Shown here: piece after piece, positions 41,262-49,630 of the stretch | Layout: every line of letters begins with the position of its first letter | How positions within the stretch are numbered: position 1 is the first letter of the stretch | Assembly (NCBI GenBank): GCA_016718135.1 | Contig: JADKEF010000004.1 | Location: 1-64,000, forward strand | Source: Acidobacteriota bacterium | GTDB lineage: Bacteria; Acidobacteriota; Blastocatellia; Pyrinomonadales; Pyrinomonadaceae | DNA: 64,000 nt | Reading direction: 5' to 3' | Made by a program: the position numbers and the translations under genes | The notes under the pieces: model-generated | The model's database searches: none | Seen by the model: the letters and a program-made list of their open reading frames with translations, nothing else | What the model was told of the DNA's origin: nothing

Positions 41262-42541
41262 ATGGCTTTCTCGATACCGTATCTGGCAAGTTTTAGATAG
41301 AGGCCGCGGCGGGTCAGGCCCAGTTCGCTTGCGACGCGAGAGATATTCCATCGGTGGCGTGTGAGGGCGGCTCTGATAAGCTGCATTTCCAGTTCTGAAA
41401 CGGCCTCTTCGAGTGTGCCGCCCGCCGGCATACTGGCGAAAGGTGCGACGATACCGTCGTAGCTGGTGATCGGCCTTACGTTCGTGTCCATATTAAATGG
41501 TGTAAGCGGTTGTGCGGCCCTTTTCAGTTCGGGCGAGAGATGCTCCGGTGTAACGACCTCGTTATCGACGGCACGGGCGATGATGCGTTGGATCTCATTA
41601 CAGAGCTGGCGGACGTTGCCCTCCCAGTTGCAGACCATGAGCATATCGATCGTCTGCGGGGTGAATGTGATGTTGCTCTTTTCAAACCGAGCCGAATAGT
41701 GATTGATGTAGTAGTTTACGATCGGTGGTATCTCGGCACGCCGTTCGCGGAGCGGCGGCACGCGTAGACGGATCACGTTAAGCCTGTAATACAAGTCCTC
41801 GCGAAACGTACCGTCGGCTACCTTTTGCTCGAGCGGCATATTGGTCGCAGCGATGATCCGCACATCGACCTTTAACGGTTTCTTTTCCCCGAGCGGCTGG
41901 ATCTCGCCTTCCTGCAAAAATCGGAGTATCTTTGGCTGGATATCAAGCGGCAGGTCGCCGATCTCATCCAGAAACAGCGTACCGCCATCCGCCGTCCGGA
42001 TCGTTCCGGGGGAATCATTGACCGCTCCGGTAAACGCACCTTTCTTATAGCCAAACAAATGTCCCTCAGCCAGTTCCTTTGGAACGGCGGTGCAGTTAAA
42101 GGGGACAAATATTTTGTCTTTGCGATTAGAGATCGCGTGGATGGCACGCGAAACGAGCTCTTTACCGGTTCCCGATTCACCGGTGACGAGCACAGTCACA
42201 TCTGACGAGCGTATCTTATATACTTCCTCAACGAGCGAGGTCATCGCCGGTGACGAATGGATGAAGCCCGGCATCAGGCTGCTCGATGTATATGGCGATG
42301 CATCGGTCTCGGTCGGCGTTGATTTATCTCTTTCGCGAAGAGCAACGACATCCATCCCAAGCTCGACGACGCGTAGAAGCGGTTGCAGCGAACTTTCGTC
42401 GGCAAGAACGGCGCCGGATTGCGGATTGACGAGCAACACTGCGTGGGGTGCGGCGCTGCCGCGAAGATGAAACACAGCGATATTCTTGGCCCTCGAGAAT
42501 GCCTTTTCTTCGCCTTTGGCTATGGCGTCGCCAAGTCTCAC
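41258..42541 (-). CDS. Sigma-54-dependent activator domain protein (3' part of a split gene)
   Basis: 427 residues. AAA+ sigma-54 interaction domain: Walker A VLVTGESGTGKELVSRAIH, the sigma-54 contact loop FGYKKGAFTGAVND, Walker B GGTLFLDEIGDLPLDIQ, arginine-finger region FREDLYYRLNVIRLRVPPLRERRAEI. A Fis-type helix-turn-helix ends the protein (RHRWNISRVASELGLTRRGLYLKLARYGI). The N-terminal stretch (RLGDAIAKGEEKAFSRAKNIAVFHL) is the second half of a GAF-like domain that starts in the upstream gene. Restoring one missing G near 42573-42574 fuses both into one about 1030-residue TPR-GAF-AAA-HTH regulator. Confidence 0.85.
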   Translation of the reverse strand: MRLGDAIAKGEEKAFSRAKNIAVFHLRGSAAPHAVLLVNPQSGAVLADESSLQPLLRVVELGMDVVALRERDKSTPTETDASPYTSSSLMPGFIHSSPAMTSLVEEVYKIRSSDVTVLVTGESGTGKELVSRAIHAISNRKDKIFVPFNCTAVPKELAEGHLFGYKKGAFTGAVNDSPGTIRTADGGTLFLDEIGDLPLDIQPKILRFLQEGEIQPLGEKKPLKVDVRIIAATNMPLEQKVADGTFREDLYYRLNVIRLRVPPLRERRAEIPPIVNYYINHYSARFEKSNITFTPQTIDMLMVCNWEGNVRQLCNEIQRIIARAVDNEVVTPEHLSPELKRAAQPLTPFNMDTNVRPITSYDGIVAPFASMPAGGTLEEAVSELEMQLIRAALTRHRWNISRVASELGLTRRGLYLKLARYGIEKAI

Positions 42542-44343
42542 GACGAGGTCATTGCTTTCGGGCGGCGTGTAGCCTGTGTGATAAACGGATAGAGCCGTTT
42601 GTTTTCGTTGTACTGCGCGATGACAATTTTTTTCGCGTTACTTTCTTGTTGCAGTACCGCGACTAGCTCGCGAAAGATCAATTCCCGCGAAGCTGTGGCC
42701 TCTGCCAGGCGGACCATGAGCAACTGCGAAACGACCGAATTGACACGCTTCTCTTTCGCTCCGGCGGCCGTTGGGACGGGGGCCGATGCAAGTCGGCGCT
42801 CAGCGAGGGCGACTTGCGATGCCATCTCGCTCAATCGCAGTTTTTTGAATATCTCACCTGCAGCTGCGAGATGTCGGCGAGCACGGGACGGGTCGCGACC
42901 GTCAATGTGGGCGCCAAGAAGGTGGTTGAGAACCCCTTTGTGATAGAGATCGCCACCCGCCTCGAAGATGGTCAATGCGCGGCTAAAGTGATGGATGGCA
43001 AGCTCGACATCGTCATCCGCCAAGGCGACAAGGCCGCGGATCCGCTGGATATTGCCCAGGACGAAAAAGTCGTCGGTCTTATCGGCTTGTTCGATCGCGG
43101 TCAGTGCTTCTTCACAATCTTCGGGTTTGCCGAGATCGAGATTAGCCTCGGCAAGGACAAGGCCGGCCATGCTTGCAAAATGTTTGTCGCCGAGCTTTGC
43201 GGACAAGGCGATCGTCTCCTTAGCGATCTCGATAGCACGTTCAGGCTCGCCCTTTGCCAGATAACAGCGGGCAAGATTTCGCATCGACTGTATCTCGTAC
43301 CAGCCGCGTTTGTTCTCGCGGGCGAGGTTGATCGCACGCTCGAGCATTTCTTGAGCCTCTTCTGTCTCGCCCCGGAGCATCTTTAGCTCGCCGAGCGAAT
43401 CCAGTATTCCCGCAGCATGCGAATGCCCCTGTCGCTCGGCGAGATCTAGGGCCTTCGTGATCATTTGCTCGGCTTTGGTCCAGTCGCCGATCAGCATCAG
43501 ATTGATACCGAGATTGTTGTAGGCGATCACCGAGTTTAGTACGTGCTCGGTCTGGTCAAAGAAAGCGATCGATTTCTCGAGGCAATCGATGCCGTCCTGC
43601 GGACGACGCAGGAACCAGTAGGCGCCGGACATATCGGTGTAGAGCTTGCCGAGCATGAACGGAGCAGAATTGCCGCTGATGATATTTATGCCCGATTCGT
43701 AATATTCGATCGCTTTTTCGCTGTTGCCTTCCTGATGCAGACTATTGGCGATCTCGCGATATGCCTCGGCCATGCCGAGCCAGTCGCCGTTCGAGCGGGA
43801 ATAATTTAGAGATTTTTCGGCATAGTCGCGGGAGATCGGATATTCGCTGAGCTTGCGATAAACGCGTGCCAAGGCAATGTCGATCGAGCCGGCGAGCGGA
43901 GCGAGTTCGTCGCTCTCGACGCGTTGTAGATTTTCCTTGAGAAGTGTTACGGCCTTGGGCTGCTCACCTGCGTTGCTGAAAGCAATGGCGAGCTGCGTAC
44001 GAACTCGAACCTGCGTCGCGGGCGAAAGCTCGGCCAAGCTCGCCTCGTCCTCGTAATGCTCCAGCGCCTCTAGGGATTCTTTGTAGCGGCCCGTTGTCTC
44101 AAGGGTAAACGACAGCAGACGTCGGAGGGTGGCGAGATCGTCAGGCGTGTGGCTGAAACTCTCGATGGTATCGACGAGAACGCGCTCGGCCTCGTTCGAC
44201 CGCCCGTCGCGCAGTTTCTGGCCGACGTCGATAAATATCTTGTCGATCGCTTCGTGCGTTATCGCCCGTGCCGCCGCCTGGCCTGTACGGCCCGCAACGC
44301 GCCCACGCGGAGCACTATTTGGGGTCTGATCTTTCTTCATCAA
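42538..44343 (-). CDS. TPR-repeat sensor part of the same split regulator (5' part)
   Basis: 601 residues, alpha-helical, with about ten TPR units between residues 50 and 510 (examples: YKESLEALEHYEDEASLAELSP, AYREIANSLHQEGNSEKAIEYYESG, AYNNLGINLMLIGDWTKAEQMITKALDLAERQG). The last about 70 residues (RLAEATASRELIFRELVAVLQQESNAKKIVIAQYNENKRLYPFIT) begin a GAF-like sensor domain. The frame ends abruptly (QATRRPKAMTSS), but one added G turns it into PFITQGYTPPESNDLVVRLGDA, which runs straight into the sigma-54 activator domain. I infer one gene 44343-41258 interrupted by a one-base loss. Confidence 0.82.
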   Translation of the reverse strand: MMKKDQTPNSAPRGRVAGRTGQAAARAITHEAIDKIFIDVGQKLRDGRSNEAERVLVDTIESFSHTPDDLATLRRLLSFTLETTGRYKESLEALEHYEDEASLAELSPATQVRVRTQLAIAFSNAGEQPKAVTLLKENLQRVESDELAPLAGSIDIALARVYRKLSEYPISRDYAEKSLNYSRSNGDWLGMAEAYREIANSLHQEGNSEKAIEYYESGINIISGNSAPFMLGKLYTDMSGAYWFLRRPQDGIDCLEKSIAFFDQTEHVLNSVIAYNNLGINLMLIGDWTKAEQMITKALDLAERQGHSHAAGILDSLGELKMLRGETEEAQEMLERAINLARENKRGWYEIQSMRNLARCYLAKGEPERAIEIAKETIALSAKLGDKHFASMAGLVLAEANLDLGKPEDCEEALTAIEQADKTDDFFVLGNIQRIRGLVALADDDVELAIHHFSRALTIFEAGGDLYHKGVLNHLLGAHIDGRDPSRARRHLAAAGEIFKKLRLSEMASQVALAERRLASAPVPTAAGAKEKRVNSVVSQLLMVRLAEATASRELIFRELVAVLQQESNAKKIVIAQYNENKRLYPFITQATRRPKAMTSS

Positions 44344-44492
44344 AGTCTATTGACGGGGCGAATAGCTGACAAATACGACCAATGCGTCGCGTCTTTCAAA
44401 ACGATGACGCGAAAAGCGAATAAATTGATTACTTAGTAAACAGCGCAACTGAAATTTAGCAAAAAAGTTGACCGAAGTCTATAATTTTCTCG

Positions 44493-44810
44493 ATGACCGA
44501 TTTTCCAGACATTGACGGCGGCACCGGCGTAATGGTCGAAAAGCGCACAAAGCTCGAAAAGCCTAAGCTTTTTAAGGTTCTGCTGCACAATGACGACTTT
44601 ACGACGATGGACTTCGTGGTCTTTCTCTTACAACACGTATTCGCCCTCTCCGAAGCCGAAGCCTTCACCGTAATGTTAAACGTCCACACCACCGGCATCG
44701 GCGTCGCCGGCATCTACCCTTACGAGATCGCTACGATGAAATGTGAGAAGGCAATGAATATCGCAAAGGCGAGAGAGTATCCGTTGTTGTGTACTGTAGA
44801 AGAGGAATGA
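44493..44810 (+). CDS. clpS: ATP-dependent Clp protease adaptor ClpS
   Basis: 105 residues. ClpS binds N-degron substrates and hands them to ClpAP/ClpCP. The signature is KLFKVLLHNDDFTTMDFVVFLLQHVF, with the Asn-Asp-Asp patch of the N-degron pocket; TTGIGVAGIYPYEIATMKCEKAM follows. A disordered N-terminal tail (DIDGGTGVMVEKRTKLEK) is usual. TATAAT (44480-44485) ends 7 nt before the ATG and no ribosome site exists, pointing to a leaderless message. It is functionally linked to aat at 19.7 kb; neither clpA nor clpC is in the window. Confidence 0.93.
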   Translation: MTDFPDIDGGTGVMVEKRTKLEKPKLFKVLLHNDDFTTMDFVVFLLQHVFALSEAEAFTVMLNVHTTGIGVAGIYPYEIATMKCEKAMNIAKAREYPLLCTVEEE

Positions 44811-44842
44811 TCGAGCAAAAAATGCTACAATTTCCATTCGGT

Positions 44843-44896
44843 ATGCGGAGGCCATCGCCCATTATTATCAACATCGTTGGGACTGGTTCGGTCTAG
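44843..44896 (+). CDS. Putative ileS leader peptide rich in isoleucine
   Basis: 17 codons: MRRPSPIIINIVGTGSV, stop TAG 44894-44896. Four of five consecutive codons are Ile (ATT ATT ATC AAC ATC). An in-frame ATG at 44822 could add MLQFPFG at the front, with GAGGA 15 nt upstream. Too short for standard gene finding; supported by its Ile run directly before an isoleucyl-tRNA synthetase gene and by the surrounding RNA structure. Confidence 0.6.
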   Translation: MRRPSPIIINIVGTGSV

Positions 44897-44929
44897 ATCC
44901 GAGCCATGGCGAATTTCTGCCTGAACAGT

Positions 44930-44960
44930 CCCAAGCCCGAAAAAAGGCTTGGGGCTTTTT
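44930..44960 (+). terminator. Intrinsic terminator directly upstream of ileS
   Basis: 8-bp stem CCCAAGCC/GGCTTGGG with loop CGAAAAAA, then GCTTTTT. It ends 6 nt before the ileS ATG, so any ileS transcript starting upstream must pass it. Its 5' arm also pairs with the antiterminator at 44877-44885. Confidence 0.85.
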
Positions 44961-44966
44961 GATTGT

Positions 44967-47825
44967 ATGAGTGAAGAATTAGATCTGAAGAAAACAGTAA
45001 ATCTGCCAAGAACGGACTTTTCGCAAAAGGCGAATCTTGGGCAGATGGAGCCTGCGCGTTTGAAGAAATGGCAGGAAATGGGGCTTTATGAGAAGGTGCT
45101 GGCGGAGCGTGCGGGGCGTGAGAAATTCATCCTCCACGACGGGCCGCCGTATGCTAATGCGGACATCCACATCGGCACTGCGCTCAATAAAATACTCAAG
45201 GATTTCGTCGTCAAGACCCGTTCGATGATGGGTTTTGAAGCGCCGTATGTGCCGGGATACGACTGTCACGGGCTGCCGATCGAGACTCTTGTAGAGAAAA
45301 AACTAGCTGAGAAGGGCAAGAACAAAGCTGATATTCCTGTCGCATCGTTTCGCCGCATCTGCCGCGAACACGCTTCGACAGCGATGACAGGGCAGACACG
45401 TGATTTCCAGCGTCTCGGCATCTTGGGCGAATGGAAAACACCATATTTAACAATGTCGGCTGAGTACGAGTCGTCGACCGCAAGACTGTTTGGAAAGTTC
45501 CTGGAACGCGGCTTCGTCTACAAAGGCCTGCGTCCCGTCTATTGGTGTATCCACGATCAGACGGCTCTCGCTGAGGCAGAGGTCGAGTATCGCGAGCACA
45601 CGTCGCCATCCGTTTACGTAAAGTTTCCGCTCAAGTCCGATCCGGCGGAGATCGATGGTGCACTGGTAGGTAAGAATGTATTCGTCGTCATCTGGACGAC
45701 CACGCCGTGGACGCTGCCGGCGAATCTTGGCATCACCGTCCATCCGGATTTTGATTACTCCGCAGTTGAGGCGAATGGTGAAGTTTACATCGTCGCGTCC
45801 GAATTGGCTGCGTCATTTGCCGAAGTCTGTGGTTTTGAAACGACCAAAGAACTTGCACGTTTCAAAGGCTCAAAGCTCGATCGGCTCGAGGCAAAACACG
45901 CCTGGCTCGACCGCACTTCACTGATAATGAACGCCGATCACGTCACGCTCGGCGAGGCCGATGCTGAGGTTGAACTCGACGCACGGCATGAGAACAAAGC
46001 CGCAGGAAAATCCGGTACAGGTTGTGTTCACACGGCTCCGGGGCACGGTGCGGATGACTTTGCGGTCGGTAAGAAATACGGGCTTGAAGTTTACGCTCCG
46101 GTTGATGCTGCGGGTAAATTTATTGCCGAGGTCGAGCATTTTGCGGGACTGAGCGTGTTTGAGGCGAACCCAAAGATCGTCGAATTCCTGCGCGAGAGCG
46201 GAGCTTTGCTCAATGTCGAGAAATACGATCATCGTTATCCGCATTGCTGGCGATGCAAGAACCCGGTGATCTTTCGGGCGACGCCGCAGTGGTTCGTTTC
46301 GATGGATGAATCTGTCGACGGATCGTCTTTGCGTCAACGTGCACTCGACGAAGTCGCGAAGGTCAACTGGCACCCGTCTTGGGGCGAAGGCCGCATGGGC
46401 AACATGTTCAAGGGGCGTCCCGATTGGTGCGTTTCGCGACAGCGTTCGTGGGGCGTGCCGATCCCAGTATTCTATTGCAACGGCTGCGACGAAGCCGTCG
46501 CCGATCCGAAGATCATCGATCACGTTGCCGACATCTTTGCGGTAGAGACGGCTGACGCATGGTACGCACGTCCCGAGAGCGAACTGCTGCCCGACGGCTA
46601 CAAATGCGGAAAGTGCGAAGGGACTGAATTTCGTAAAGAGACCGATATTCTCGACGTTTGGTTCGATTCAGGTTCCAGCTGTGTCGCGGTTCTTGAAACT
46701 CGCGGCGAAACGCTGAGATTCCCTGCCGATGTCTATCTTGAAGGCGGCGATCAGTATCGCGGCTGGTTCAATTCGAGCCTCAGCTGCGGCATCGCGGCTC
46801 ACGATAGCGCACCTTATAAGCAGATCATCACGCACGGCTGGGTGGTCGATGGTGAGGGCAAAAAGCAGTCGAAATCGATCGGCAACGTCACGGCTCCGCA
46901 GGAGATCATCGACAAATCCGGGGCCGACGTAATGCGTCTGTGGGCAGCGGCGGTGGATTATACCGAGGATGTTCGCTGCTCGGACGAGATACTTCTTCGC
47001 GTCGTCGATGCTTATCGAAAGATGCGAAACACGCTCAGATACGCGCTCAGTAATCTCGACGGATTCGATCCGGCGACGGGCTCAGTTTCTGACGCCGCGA
47101 TGCACGAGATCGACCGCTGGGCGTTGGCTGTGCTCAACGAAGTAACAGAAAAGGTGATCGCGGCGTACCAGGCGTATGACTTTCAGGCGGCATACAATGC
47201 GATCTACAACTTCTGTACCGTCGCACTTTCGTCGCGTTATTTTGACATCGTCAAAGACCGCCTCTACATCGCCGCTCCGAATAGCGAAGCCCGCCGCAGT
47301 GCTCAGACCGCATTGCATAAGATCGCCGATTCGCTCGTACGACTTATGGCTCCGCTCCTCGCATTCACCGCAGACGAAGCGTGGGAGAATCTGCCCGCGA
47401 CTGCGGTGCCGTCTGTCCACATGGCGGAGTTTCCCGAGGTCCTAGAGGCAGACAACAGCGGCCTGATCGCCAACTGGGAACGCCTCTTCGCGATCCGCGA
47501 CGATGTGCTGAAGGCTCTTGAGACGGCCCGCAACGAGAAGCAGATCGGATCTTCGCTCGAGGCCAAGGTCATCCTCACGACCGATGCCGAGACGACCAGA
47601 TTTCTGATCGACTATTACACCGAGCTGAGATACATTTTTATCGTCTCGCAGGTCGAAGTTCATGAAGGCTCCTCATTCTCGGTCGAGATCCAAAAAGCTG
47701 ATGGCGAGAAATGTGACCGTTGTTGGAATTACTCGACCCGCGTCGGGGAATTCAGTGAATATCCCACCGTTTGCGAAAGGTGTGCTGAGGCACTACCTGA
47801 GATCGTAAAAAGCGTGAGGTCGTAG
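44967..47825 (+). CDS. ileS: Isoleucyl-tRNA synthetase
   Basis: 952 residues from ATG 44967 (MSEELDLKKTVNLPRTDF); the frame is open 6 codons further up, but that part is the terminator. Class I signature: LHDGPPYANADIHIGTALNKILKDF. The KMSKS loop appears as GEGKKQSKSIGNVTAP. The editing domain lies at about 190-400 (VVIWTTTPWTLPANLGITVHPDF). The C-terminal zinc knuckle has four cysteines (CDRCWNYSTRVGEFSEYPTVCERC region). This is the bacterial short type with zinc tail. Expression is probably controlled by the Ile leader-peptide attenuator immediately upstream. Confidence 0.96.
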   Translation: MSEELDLKKTVNLPRTDFSQKANLGQMEPARLKKWQEMGLYEKVLAERAGREKFILHDGPPYANADIHIGTALNKILKDFVVKTRSMMGFEAPYVPGYDCHGLPIETLVEKKLAEKGKNKADIPVASFRRICREHASTAMTGQTRDFQRLGILGEWKTPYLTMSAEYESSTARLFGKFLERGFVYKGLRPVYWCIHDQTALAEAEVEYREHTSPSVYVKFPLKSDPAEIDGALVGKNVFVVIWTTTPWTLPANLGITVHPDFDYSAVEANGEVYIVASELAASFAEVCGFETTKELARFKGSKLDRLEAKHAWLDRTSLIMNADHVTLGEADAEVELDARHENKAAGKSGTGCVHTAPGHGADDFAVGKKYGLEVYAPVDAAGKFIAEVEHFAGLSVFEANPKIVEFLRESGALLNVEKYDHRYPHCWRCKNPVIFRATPQWFVSMDESVDGSSLRQRALDEVAKVNWHPSWGEGRMGNMFKGRPDWCVSRQRSWGVPIPVFYCNGCDEAVADPKIIDHVADIFAVETADAWYARPESELLPDGYKCGKCEGTEFRKETDILDVWFDSGSSCVAVLETRGETLRFPADVYLEGGDQYRGWFNSSLSCGIAAHDSAPYKQIITHGWVVDGEGKKQSKSIGNVTAPQEIIDKSGADVMRLWAAAVDYTEDVRCSDEILLRVVDAYRKMRNTLRYALSNLDGFDPATGSVSDAAMHEIDRWALAVLNEVTEKVIAAYQAYDFQAAYNAIYNFCTVALSSRYFDIVKDRLYIAAPNSEARRSAQTALHKIADSLVRLMAPLLAFTADEAWENLPATAVPSVHMAEFPEVLEADNSGLIANWERLFAIRDDVLKALETARNEKQIGSSLEAKVILTTDAETTRFLIDYYTELRYIFIVSQVEVHEGSSFSVEIQKADGEKCDRCWNYSTRVGEFSEYPTVCERCAEALPEIVKSVRS

Positions 47826-47834
47826 GAGGTTATT

Positions 47835-48269
47835 GTGCATCTTAGAAACGTAGTTTTGATAATTTTTGCCTTGATCGGCGCCACAAGTGCGGCGGGCCAG
47901 GCGATCCACACACCGGAGAAAGGTTCGCCGGAGCGAAAGGCGATCCTTGATGCGTTGCGCATTCCGGTCGAACGCGATCTAAAGCAGAAGGTCGTTTTCA
48001 ACGCCGAACATTTTAACGTCTCCGGCAACTGGGCATTCCTTGGGGGCGATCCACAGAACGCGAACGGCGAACGGCCAAACTATCGCGGCACGCGTTACCA
48101 ATCGGCCATCGATGCCGACGTTTTTGATAATAATTTCTTTGCAATTCTGAAGAAGACCTCTGGAAAGTGGAAGGTCGTAACTTATGCGATCGGCTGTACG
48201 GACGTTTGCTATGCTGACTGGTGGAGGCGGTACAAGGCGCCGAAGAACATATTTCCTTATACTGAATAG
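47835..48269 (+). CDS. Small secreted hypothetical protein
   Basis: 144 residues from GTG 47835, preceded by one of the best ribosome sites in the window (TAGGAGGT, 4 nt spacing), which fixes the start. Signal peptide RNVVLIIFALIGATSAAGQ. Conserved-looking segments: SPERKAILDALRIPVERDLKQKVVFNAEHFNVSGNWAFLGG and GKWKVVTYAIGCTDVCYADWWRRYKAP. The two Cys in CTDVC may form a disulfide outside the cytoplasm. I do not recognise a named function. It lies 9 nt after ileS and is probably cotranscribed. Confidence 0.75.
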   Translation: MHLRNVVLIIFALIGATSAAGQAIHTPEKGSPERKAILDALRIPVERDLKQKVVFNAEHFNVSGNWAFLGGDPQNANGERPNYRGTRYQSAIDADVFDNNFFAILKKTSGKWKVVTYAIGCTDVCYADWWRRYKAPKNIFPYTE

Positions 48270-48338
48270 CTGAAACAAGTTTTTGGCGCATTCGTAATTT
48301 GGAATGCGACTCATGATTACTTTCCGGGAGTAAGCAGT

Positions 48339-48788
48339 ATGAAAAAGTTTTGTTTATCAGTAGCGTTCGTGGTCCTTGCATTAGCCGGAACCTCGTTGGC
48401 ACAAGCATCGGATAAGGACGCGGTAATGGTACCGCTCGAGAATTATCTGAAGGGCCATGCGACCGGTGACGGAGAGTATTTTAAGAAGGCATTTCACACT
48501 GAGGGCAATCTGATCTGGATACGTGACGGCAAGTACACGACGCGTTCATTTGCCGAGTACATTGCCGGAGCGAGTGGCAAACCGCCGGCGGACGAAGCTC
48601 AGCGTAAACGCCGCATCGGAATGGTCGAGGTTGTCGGCAACGCCGCGGTCGCGACGATCATCCTGGATTATCCGACGGTAAAATTTACCGATTATATGAC
48701 GCTGCTCAAGATCAATGGAGAGTGGAAGATCGTCAATAAAACATTTTTCGCCGAGCCAAAACCGGCGGTCGAGATCAAAAAGAACTAA
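48339..48788 (+). CDS. Secreted NTF2-like (lumazine-binding-type) protein
   Basis: 149 residues. Signal peptide KKFCLSVAFVVLALAGTSLA. An NTF2/SnoaL-like cone fold follows: MVPLENYLKGHATGDGEYFKKAFHTEGNLIWIRDGKYTTRSFAEYIAG, VEVVGNAAVATIILDYPTVKFTDYMTLLKINGEWKIVNKTFF. This pattern matches 'putative lumazine-binding' NTF2-like proteins with no proven ligand. The stop lies directly before the GTG start of lspA (adjacent bases), so they are likely cotranscribed. Role unknown. Confidence 0.75.
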   Translation: MKKFCLSVAFVVLALAGTSLAQASDKDAVMVPLENYLKGHATGDGEYFKKAFHTEGNLIWIRDGKYTTRSFAEYIAGASGKPPADEAQRKRRIGMVEVVGNAAVATIILDYPTVKFTDYMTLLKINGEWKIVNKTFFAEPKPAVEIKKN

Positions 48789-49319
48789 GTGAATAGAAGC
48801 GACATTATCTGGAAACTTGCCTACCTCGTAATTGCGGGCGGCGTCTTCCTCATCGACCAATCGTCAAAAGCGTGGGCGGCTAGCCGACTCAAGATGGGCG
48901 GCGATATGCCTGTGATCTCTGGCCTTTTGAATTTTGCGTACGCCCAAAACACCGGCGTCGCGTTTTCAATGCTCGACGATCACGGCGATACTGGTAAGTG
49001 GGGTTTGTCCGCCGTAGCTCTTGTCGCCGCCGTGCTTGTCCTCTATTTCTTTTGGCGGACGCCCCGCAGCGATGATCGCATTCTCGGTGCACTCGCATTG
49101 CTACTAGCCGGTATCGCAGGTAATGTCACCGACCGTATGCGGCTCGGTTATGTAATTGATTTTATCGACGTGCAATTCGGCAATTGGCATTATCCAACGT
49201 TTAACGTAGCTGATGCCGCCATTTGCATCGGAGCGGGATTGCTCGTTATCGATATGTTCTGGTCGAAGAAGAAGGCCGAAGAAGAAAAGACTGGAAAGGA
49301 TGCTATTGGGAATACGTAG
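48789..49319 (+). CDS. lspA: Lipoprotein signal peptidase (signal peptidase II)
   Basis: 176 residues, GTG start 48789. Four membrane helices: LAYLVIAGGVFLIDQSSKAW, KWGLSAVALVAAVLVLYFF, LGALALLLAGIAGNVTDR, DAAICIGAGLLVIDMFW. The catalytic aspartates are in GNVTDRMRLGYVIDFIDV and YPTFNVADAAICIG, as expected for this aspartic protease. It removes signal peptides from diacylglyceryl-prolipoproteins, the step after Lgt. lgt lies 312 bp downstream, with one small membrane-protein gene between. Confidence 0.93.
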   Translation: MNRSDIIWKLAYLVIAGGVFLIDQSSKAWAASRLKMGGDMPVISGLLNFAYAQNTGVAFSMLDDHGDTGKWGLSAVALVAAVLVLYFFWRTPRSDDRILGALALLLAGIAGNVTDRMRLGYVIDFIDVQFGNWHYPTFNVADAAICIGAGLLVIDMFWSKKKAEEEKTGKDAIGNT

Positions 49320-49627
49320 TGACGTTACCAGGAAAATTTTTTGCAATTACCGGTGGTCTGTTGGCAGCATTTTGTGTCGGAATGGCAGTATTTATGTTCG
49401 CGCAGGAGTTTTTTGCAAGGAGATCGCTGCCGACCGAGATGCAAAGTGCTGAGATGATCCAAAAGCATTACGATGGTGAAGTTATCCTTGGTTCAATTAC
49501 TTTAGGGATTGCATTTCTAATGTTCGGCTTATTGTCTGCCTTTATCTTTGGAGTGCTTACGGGAGTTTCTGAGGCCATCGGACGTTCTTGGAGAAAAAAT
49601 TTGGATCGCTCGGCAACTGCCAACTAA
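49319..49627 (+). CDS. Small two-helix membrane protein between lspA and lgt
   Basis: 102 residues from GTG 49319, whose G is the last base of the lspA stop codon, so translation is coupled; a longer frame from 49223 overlaps lspA and is rejected. Two hydrophobic helices: FFAITGGLLAAFCVGMAVFMFAQ and VILGSITLGIAFLMFGLLSAFIFGVLTGV. They are separated by a polar loop (RSLPTEMQSAEMIQKHYDGE). Not recognised. The tight position between two lipoprotein-processing enzymes suggests a related role, but this is only context. Confidence 0.65.
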   Translation: MTLPGKFFAITGGLLAAFCVGMAVFMFAQEFFARRSLPTEMQSAEMIQKHYDGEVILGSITLGIAFLMFGLLSAFIFGVLTGVSEAIGRSWRKNLDRSATAN

Positions 49628-49630
49628 GCT

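Larger units (their letters stand above)
44822..44962 (+). promoter_or_regulatory. Candidate isoleucine leader-peptide attenuator of ileS
   Basis: The clpS-ileS gap holds all parts of a ribosome-controlled attenuator. Ile codons occur at 44861-44869 and 44873-44875 of a short ORF. Antiterminator: TTGGGACTG (44877-44885) pairs over 9 bp with CAGTCCCAA (44926-44934). An inner hairpin GTTCGG/CCGAGC (44886-44891/44899-44904) contains the leader stop codon. The terminator CCCAAGCC (44930-44937)/GGCTTGGG (44946-44953) plus a T-run shares CCCAA with the antiterminator. Stalling on early Ile codons leaves the antiterminator free; full translation covers it. An extended -10 (TGCTACAAT, 44823-44831) could drive it. 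No T-box consensus is present. Confidence 0.65.

Noticed and set aside
44811..44966. T-box riboswitch before ileS
   Set aside because: No TGGNACCGCG-type T-box or matching specifier stem; the Ile codons, antiterminator and terminator fit a translated leader better.
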